Part shown: in pieces, positions 1-5,253 of the stretch
Numbering within the stretch: the first letter of the stretch is position 1
Layout of the letters: the number at the start of each line of letters is the position of its first letter
DNA from: Alphaproteobacteria bacterium
GTDB taxonomy: Bacteria; Pseudomonadota; Alphaproteobacteria; ATCC43930; CGMCC-115725
Direction of reading: 5' to 3'
Assembly (NCBI GenBank): GCA_028866355.1
Contig: JAGWIH010000176.1
Span: 1-5,253 of the forward strand
DNA: 5,253 nt
Notes under the pieces: generated by a model
The model's database searches: none
The model's input: only the letters and a program-made list of their open reading frames with translations
Told to the model about the DNA's origin: nothing
Program-made: the position numbers and the translations under genes

Positions 1-956
1 CCGGCGGCGAGCCGCCGGTGTTGTGCGGCTTCTTCCCGTTGGAGCGGCAAAACCATTACAAGAACATGCCGGTCAGCGCGCTCCGTCTGTGGAAGCATCT
101 CCACTGCTTCCTCTGCAGTCCGCTGGTGCGCGCCGAGACGGCACAAGCGTGCTTCCAAGCCGTATTCGATTGGGCGGCCGGCGATCCACGCGGCTCCATC
201 CTGATCGAATTCGGCGGCGTGTCGGGCGACGGCCCGCTGTGGACGGAGCTTGTGGAGTTTCTCGAAGAGCACCGCCATCCGACGCTGACGCTCGAATGCA
301 GCACACGGGCGATGCTGCGCCCGCGCGCCGACGCCAAGACCTATCTCGAAGAGGCGTTGTCGACCAAGAAGCGCCGGACGCTGCGGCAACAGGAAAACGC
401 ACTCGGGCGGCTGGGACCGCTTGAATACACCATGCTGCCGGGTGACGGCGATCTGGCGGCCTGGACCGAGCATTTCCTCCGCCTGGAAGCGAGCGGCTGG
501 AAAGGCCGCGAAGGCACGGCCTTGTCGTGCATTCCGGCGCAGAAGCAGTTCTTCGTCGAGACGGTGCACGAAGCGTTCCGGCGCGGCCGTCTGATGGTGC
601 TGACGCTGTCGCTGAACGGAACGCCGATCGCGCAGCTGTGTAATTTTCTCTGCCGCAACGGTTCGTTCGCGTTCAAGGTCGCGTTCGACGAGGCCTATGC
701 GCGCTACTCGCCAGGCGTGCTGCTCGAACTCGAGAATATCGCCGAGGTGCATCGCCATAACTGGATTCACTGGATGGATTCGTGCTCGTCGCCCGGACCG
801 GCGCTGACCAAGCAGATCTGGCTCGACCGGCGCATCATCCAGACCATCCTGGCAACGTCGGGCCGTTCGCCCGGACCGTTCCTCATCGCGGTCCTGCCCT
901 TCATGCAGTGGACGTTCCACAAGCTCGAAACGCTGTTTCGCCGGAAGGCGCGCTGA
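1..956 (+). CDS. GNAT-fold acetyltransferase, CelD/BcsL (Acetyltransf_6) type, 5'-truncated by window edge
   Basis: The C-terminal 317 codons of a gene that begins before the window. The frame is open to the left edge (first full codon at 3). A GTG at 18 could be read as a start, but the residues around it (GGEPPVLCGFFPLER) look like the interior of a folded domain, so I treat it as internal. Counting from that GTG, the features resembling the family are an acidic aromatic strand region near 60-95, a basic helix near 116-128 (STKKRRTLRQQ), a segment at 156-170 with EASGWKGREGTAL, and a core strand and loop near 216-240 containing FKVAFDEAYARYSPGVLL, which corresponds to the acyl-CoA-binding part of the fold. 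Members are cytoplasmic transferases, often found in polysaccharide or cellulose loci, and mostly of unknown acceptor. It ends 16 bases before the next gene and is probably co-transcribed with it. The family assignment is fairly sure; acceptor and pathway are unknown. Confidence 0.85.
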   Translation, partial: GGEPPVLCGFFPLERQNHYKNMPVSALRLWKHLHCFLCSPLVRAETAQACFQAVFDWAAGDPRGSILIEFGGVSGDGPLWTELVEFLEEHRHPTLTLECSTRAMLRPRADAKTYLEEALSTKKRRTLRQQENALGRLGPLEYTMLPGDGDLAAWTEHFLRLEASGWKGREGTALSCIPAQKQFFVETVHEAFRRGRLMVLTLSLNGTPIAQLCNFLCRNGSFAFKVAFDEAYARYSPGVLLELENIAEVHRHNWIHWMDSCSSPGPALTKQIWLDRRIIQTILATSGRSPGPFLIAVLPFMQWTFHKLETLFRRKAR

Positions 957-972
957 GGCCCTGCGAAACGCC

Positions 973-3837
973 GTGACGCCGCGCAGCAATCTCCAACTCG
1001 ACCGCCGTGAGCAAGCCGCGTTACCGGTCGAAGCGCCGCCGGCCGGCGAACGCGCGTTCTATGCCGGCTATCCGTGGTCGCTCAATCCGCTGTGCTCGGT
1101 CGGCGATATCGCGGCGTACCTCAATGACGAATTGGCGCGCCTCGGCGCAACGCGGGAACCGTGGCAGCGCGACGAGGTGATGACCAATATCTTCCTGCTT
1201 GCCGGTGCGTTGCTGACCGCCGCCGAAGATGCGTTGCACGGTCCGGTTTTGCGCCTGCCGCAGCGCCTGGCGCGGCTGCCGGGCACACGGCAAGGTTTGC
1301 GCGTGCTAAGCGCGGCAATGGCTGTTGGCCGTGCCGCCGACATGCGCGCTCTCCGACGCTGGCGCGATCGTTGGCAGAGCGCGTTAGACGGCTTCTTGCC
1401 ATCGCTGGCGTCGCTGCCATCGAGCGTTGCGCCGGTTCCTGCTGACGCCGTCGCCAGGTTGGCCGCCATCCTGGCACAACCCCTGCCGCGTCGATTGCGG
1501 ACCGAGCCGATACGCATTCCATCTGCCTTCCGCAAGCAAGATCTCACCCAGTTCGACGTTCTGGAGTTGGCCGATCGCTTCGCGGCGTCGCATCCCGACC
1601 GCGCGCAGCCGATCGTCGTTGTCGGCTTGCGTACCGCCGGTGTCTATTTCGCGTCGCTGATGCGGGCGCGGCTCGCGGCGCACGGATTCGCGCGCACAGC
1701 GATCGTCACCGTCCGGCCGAACAAAGGCGTGTCCGCGGGCGAGGCGGAGCGGCTGCGCGCATTCGCGCAAGCCAGCTATCACGCGGCTCTGATCGACGAT
1801 CCGCCATTCAGCGGCGAAGCCATCGGCATCGCGGTGCAGGCCTTGCGCCGCGCCGGCTTCGCCGCCGCCAGGCGCACGGTCCTGTTTCCGGTCCATCCGC
1901 TGCGACGCAATTGGCACGAGCACAAAGAAGCGGCGGCGTTCAACCGCGAGACACTTATCACGTTGTTGCCTGAGGATTGGCACAAGGCGCAGCTGTTGGC
2001 ATCCGACGCCACGATCGAGGCGCGGCTAACCGAATATTTCGGGGCGCGGGGCTACCGCGGCATTCGGGTGATCAACGATCCGGCTGCCGCCGCCTTCAAC
2101 GCCGAGCTTGATTATCGCTCGGGTGACCGCCGGCGTTATCGCCTCAAGCGGGTTTTCGCCGTCCGTCTCGAGACAGAATCCGGCGTGCCCGCCGTTCGCT
2201 ATATCCTCGCCAAGAGTGTCGGCTGGGGCTGGCTCGGCTACGCCGCGTTCATTGCCGCCGATCGCCTCGCCGGTCTGGTGTCGCCGCTGCTCGGCTTGCG
2301 CGACGGTATTCTCTTCACCGAATGGCTGCCGCAAACCACTGCGACCAACCGTACACACGCGCCGCGGCAGAGCTGGGTCGACACGGCGGCGAACTATATC
2401 GCCGCGCGCGCCGAACGGTTGGCCATCGCGCCGCCGGACACGGCTGACGCGCAGCATGAAGGTCTGTCGCTGCTGGCCGATACGCTTTCGAACGCCTGTG
2501 GGTCCGGAGTCGCCGGCCTGATGGTCGAGCCGTTGCGCCGACGGATTGCCGCGCGCCTGACTCCGCGGGCGGCGCTGATCGACGGGCGAATGGCGGCGGA
2601 CGAGTGGATCGCCGGCCCCACCGATCTGCTCAAGACCGATTTCGAGCATCACGGCATCGGCAAGAACGAAGTCAATCTGTGCGACCCGGCTTACGATCTC
2701 GCCGACGCCATCCTGCAACTCGGTCTTTCACACGACGAAGAACGCGACCTGATCGCGCGCTATGCCGCCGCGACCGGCGACACGCCGGACGGGGAACGGC
2801 TTTTGCTATGCAAATTGATGGCCGGATTGTGGGCGCTGCAGGCGGCGCTCGACGGCATCGTCAAGCAAACCCACCTCGCCCACCGCGCCGACGAATTCAA
2901 TGCGCAATACGCCAAGGCGTGGGATTTCCTGACACGCGAAAGCGCCCGCGCCTGCGGAGCACTCGTCGCGCCGGCGGCGGTGCGTGACTGGCACGCGCCG
3001 CTGGCGGTGCTCGACCTCGACGGCGTCGTCGATCGCCGCATCTTCGGCTTTCCGACGACAACTGCGGCCGGTGTTCAGGCCCTCGCGACGTTAAATGCGC
3101 GCGGCTTTGCGATCTCGGTCGACACCGCGCGGCCGGCGCACCAGGTGCGCGACTATTGCGACGCCTATGGCTTTGTCGGCGGCGTCGCCGAATGCGGCGG
3201 CTACATCTGGGACGCGACGACGCGACAAGGCCACAATCTGATCGATGCGGCGACGCTGGAACAGCTCGCGGCCCTGCGTGCAGCGCTCAAGCCGCTGCGC
3301 GGTGTTTTCATCGACGACGGCTACGAATGCTCGGTGCGCGCTTACACCTACGCGCGCAAGGGCACCGTGCCGCTGCCGGAACCGCTGATCCGCAATCTCA
3401 TCGCCGAGCGCAAGCTCGACCGCCTGGTCGTCCACCAGACGACGATCGACACGACGATTCTGGCCAAAGGCGTCGACAAGGGGTCCGGCCTTACGGCGCT
3501 GCTGGCATGGATCGGCCGCGGGCCGGACGGGACCTTCGCCATCGGCGATTCCGAGACCGACCTGCCGATGTTCGCGGTGGCGCGGCGCAGCTTTGCGCCG
3601 GCGCACATCGACTGCGCGCGGCTGGCGCGCGCCGTTGGCTGTACCATCGTGGAAGCGCCATTTCAGCGCGGCCTGCTGGAGATCGTTCAGGGCATCACCG
3701 GCGCCGATGCTGTCTCCGTTCCGGTCGCGGACGACAATTTGCTCTGGGCCCTTTTGCAAGCCGCCGATCGGCCGCGTATGGCCAACCTCTGGCGCGCGCT
3801 GCGCGAGCCAGCGGCCTATCGCGTCTTGCTCGACTGA
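973..3837 (+). CDS. Multidomain protein: PRTase-like + APH/kinase-like + Cof-type HAD phosphatase
   Basis: A 954-residue, apparently cytoplasmic protein with no signal peptide or clear membrane segment. Residues 1-177 are helical and not recognised. Residues about 178-310 resemble a phosphoribosyltransferase: strand and turn PIVVVGLRTAGVYF (213-226), then AALIDDPPFSGEA (271-283) at the place of the PRPP-binding motif, with D275 and D276. Residues about 345-655 resemble an APH-type small-molecule kinase: possible strand lysine K414, hinge-like GILFTEWLP (445-453), LIDGRMAADEW (535-545) in place of the catalytic loop, LLKTDFEHH (552-560, D556 as metal ligand candidate) and CDPAYDLADA (570-579). 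Residues about 674-912 are a HAD phosphatase: nucleophile motif DLDGVVD (D681, D683), TARP (T718), a C2-type cap, K836 and GDSETDLPMF (858-867). The start is the GTG at 973; no better start is near, and Shine-Dalgarno pairing is weak (GAGG at 955-958, 14 bases away). HAD assignment is strong, PRTase moderate, kinase moderate. The substrate is unknown; all three chemistries would suit a phosphorylated sugar or nucleoside-like metabolite. Confidence 0.85.
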   Translation: MTPRSNLQLDRREQAALPVEAPPAGERAFYAGYPWSLNPLCSVGDIAAYLNDELARLGATREPWQRDEVMTNIFLLAGALLTAAEDALHGPVLRLPQRLARLPGTRQGLRVLSAAMAVGRAADMRALRRWRDRWQSALDGFLPSLASLPSSVAPVPADAVARLAAILAQPLPRRLRTEPIRIPSAFRKQDLTQFDVLELADRFAASHPDRAQPIVVVGLRTAGVYFASLMRARLAAHGFARTAIVTVRPNKGVSAGEAERLRAFAQASYHAALIDDPPFSGEAIGIAVQALRRAGFAAARRTVLFPVHPLRRNWHEHKEAAAFNRETLITLLPEDWHKAQLLASDATIEARLTEYFGARGYRGIRVINDPAAAAFNAELDYRSGDRRRYRLKRVFAVRLETESGVPAVRYILAKSVGWGWLGYAAFIAADRLAGLVSPLLGLRDGILFTEWLPQTTATNRTHAPRQSWVDTAANYIAARAERLAIAPPDTADAQHEGLSLLADTLSNACGSGVAGLMVEPLRRRIAARLTPRAALIDGRMAADEWIAGPTDLLKTDFEHHGIGKNEVNLCDPAYDLADAILQLGLSHDEERDLIARYAAATGDTPDGERLLLCKLMAGLWALQAALDGIVKQTHLAHRADEFNAQYAKAWDFLTRESARACGALVAPAAVRDWHAPLAVLDLDGVVDRRIFGFPTTTAAGVQALATLNARGFAISVDTARPAHQVRDYCDAYGFVGGVAECGGYIWDATTRQGHNLIDAATLEQLAALRAALKPLRGVFIDDGYECSVRAYTYARKGTVPLPEPLIRNLIAERKLDRLVVHQTTIDTTILAKGVDKGSGLTALLAWIGRGPDGTFAIGDSETDLPMFAVARRSFAPAHIDCARLARAVGCTIVEAPFQRGLLEIVQGITGADAVSVPVADDNLLWALLQAADRPRMANLWRALREPAAYRVLLD

Positions 3838-3860
3838 ACCGGAAAGCACATCGACCAAGC

Positions 3861-3890
3861 AAAAGGCCCCGTCAAAAGCGGGGCCTTTTT
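3861..3890 (+). terminator. Rho-independent terminator, probably bidirectional
   Basis: A perfect 11-bp stem (3861-3871 with 3879-3889) encloses a 7-base loop (3872-3878). The stem holds a GGCCCCG/CGGGGCC core flanked by A and T runs, and ends in TTTTT (3886-3890). It begins 23 bases after the stop of the 954-codon gene. Read on the minus strand the same stem ends in TTTT and lies 12 bases past the tRNA 3' end, so it can end both converging transcripts. Confidence 0.93.
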
Positions 3891-3901
3891 GATGCGCGGT
3901 T

Positions 3902-3968
3902 TGGTAGCGGGGGCCGGACTCGAACCGGCGACCTTAGGATTATGATTCCTCTGCTCTAACCAGCTGAG

Positions 3969-3978
<10 letters not shown>
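3902..3978 (-). tRNA. tRNA-Met (CAT), elongator type
   Basis: A 77-base cloverleaf on the minus strand. Acceptor arm GGCGGGG pairs with CCCCGCT, followed by A73 and an encoded CCA at 3904-3902. The D stem is GCTC/GAGC, the anticodon loop is ATCATAA with anticodon CAT at 3944-3942, the variable loop has five bases, and the T arm is GCCGG-TTCGAGT-CCGGC. The anticodon stem lacks the three stacked G-C pairs of initiator tRNA, and C11-G24 is also of the elongator type, so it is not tRNA-fMet. The main alternative for a CAT anticodon is tRNA-Ile2, modified by TilS to read AUA. I prefer Met because the GGCGGGGTAGCTC start and GCTACCA end match my recollection of alphaproteobacterial elongator Met tRNAs. 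Oddities are a G1-U72 wobble and a G27/A43 mismatch. Its first ten bases overlap the end of rlmN. Confidence 0.94.
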
Positions 3979-5087
<1,109 letters not shown>

Positions 5088-5096
5088 AACGGGGAA

Positions 5097-5102
5097 GATA
5101 TA
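5097..5102 (-). promoter_or_regulatory. Possible -10 element for rlmN (weak)
   Basis: TATATC on the minus strand ends 9 bases before the rlmN ATG, in the 41-base gap after the IalB-type gene. The 17-base-spaced -35 position reads TGGCGC, a poor match. If active, it would start transcription almost at the ATG, giving a near-leaderless mRNA, which would fit the absence of a Shine-Dalgarno sequence. Read-through from the upstream gene is equally possible. Confidence 0.2.
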
Positions 5103-5128
5103 GGACCGCCGCCGGTGTGGCGCCAGCG

Positions 5129-5253
5129 TTACCGCTTGACCTTGCAGGCCGTATCGATCGCCTTCAGCGCCTGGCCGAAACCGGCCAATTCGTAGGTATC
5201 GGTGGTCGCCGTGCCGCGCGCCGACGTGGCCTTGAGGACCGCCGACTTGCCGT
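5129..5253 (-). CDS. Invasion-associated locus B (IalB) family protein, C-terminal fragment
   Basis: The last 40 codons of a minus-strand gene, ending in TAA at 5131-5129; the rest lies beyond the right edge. The readable end contains KATSARGTATTDTYELAGF followed by a helix and a final cysteine (QALKAIDTACKVKR). The RGTxTTDTYxLxGF strand and turn, followed by an amphipathic helix with a cysteine near the end, is characteristic of the C-terminus of IalB-type proteins. These are small secreted or periplasmic envelope proteins with an N-terminal signal peptide, named from Bartonella invasion genetics but widespread in non-pathogenic Hyphomicrobiales, where their function is unclear. The signal peptide cannot be seen here. 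The gene is on the same strand as rlmN with a 41-base gap, so the two may be co-transcribed. The assignment comes from a short segment and is moderately sure. Confidence 0.7.
   Translation of the reverse strand, partial: GKSAVLKATSARGTATTDTYELAGFGQALKAIDTACKVKR

Noticed and set aside
1..18. Near-perfect GC-rich inverted repeat (8-bp arms, 2-base loop) at the left edge.
   Set aside because: It lies within codons of the acetyltransferase gene, has no T tract, and such short GC-rich palindromes are common in this base composition.
18..20. GTG as the true start of the acetyltransferase gene.
   Set aside because: The frame stays open to the window edge and the residues on both sides read as continuous domain interior, with no Shine-Dalgarno sequence before it.
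418..441. Possible membrane segments in the large protein (hydrophobic stretch around residues 418-450).
   Set aside because: The stretch is interrupted by Arg and Asp residues and fits the hydrophobic core of a kinase-like N-lobe better than a membrane helix. The positions given here are residue numbers.
2026..2718. Minus-strand open frame of 230 codons opposite the kinase-like domain.
   Set aside because: Arg/Gly-rich composition without motifs, and fully inside a plus-strand gene that has recognisable motifs on both sides.
3091..3858. Long minus-strand open frame of 255 codons opposite the HAD domain.
   Set aside because: It is rich in Arg and Gln, resembles no family and mirrors the codon bias of the strong plus-strand gene, as expected for a shadow frame in GC-rich DNA.
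3156..3959. Plus-strand open frame of 267 codons overlapping the HAD domain and running into the terminator and tRNA.
   Set aside because: Very Arg-rich translation in the wrong frame of the HAD domain, and it crosses a terminator and a tRNA gene, so it is not a real gene.

Overview
The window is GC-rich, with no sign of insertion sequences, CRISPR arrays or a change in base composition. An IalB-type invasion-associated protein gene lies just upstream of rlmN, and a CCA-encoding elongator tRNA-Met(CAT) and a CelD/BcsL-type acetyltransferase are also present. This points to an alphaproteobacterium of the Hyphomicrobiales (Bradyrhizobium/Rhodopseudomonas/Xanthobacteraceae-like). That placement rests on recognising protein families, not on a search.

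Layout: two convergent gene groups meet at one hairpin terminator. On the plus strand, positions 1-956 hold the 3' part of a GNAT-fold acetyltransferase of the CelD/BcsL (Acetyltransf_6) type, whose start lies before the window. Sixteen bases later comes a 954-codon gene (973-3837). Its product appears to join an uncharacterised N-terminal region, a phosphoribosyltransferase-like domain, an aminoglycoside-phosphotransferase/kinase-like domain and a C-terminal Cof-type HAD phosphatase domain. A perfect 11-bp hairpin with a T tract (3861-3890) ends this unit.

On the minus strand, read from the right edge, are the last 40 codons of an IalB-family gene, then rlmN (5087-3969), then an elongator tRNA-Met gene (3978-3902). 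The tRNA shares 10 bp with rlmN, so the rlmN stop codon falls inside the tRNA. A good sigma70-like promoter (TTGAAG-17-TATATC) sits in the last codons of rlmN, 9 bases before the tRNA, so the tRNA probably has its own transcription start. The shared hairpin can end this unit too.

Most interesting is the plus-strand pair. A protein carrying apparent sugar-phosphate/nucleotide chemistry (PRTase, kinase, phosphatase) next to an acyl/aminoacyl-transferase-like GNAT protein suggests a small biosynthetic or modification pathway, perhaps for a phosphorylated sugar or nucleoside-like metabolite or a surface glycan. No substrate can be read from the sequence. RlmN and the tRNA belong to the translation apparatus; IalB-type proteins are exported envelope proteins.
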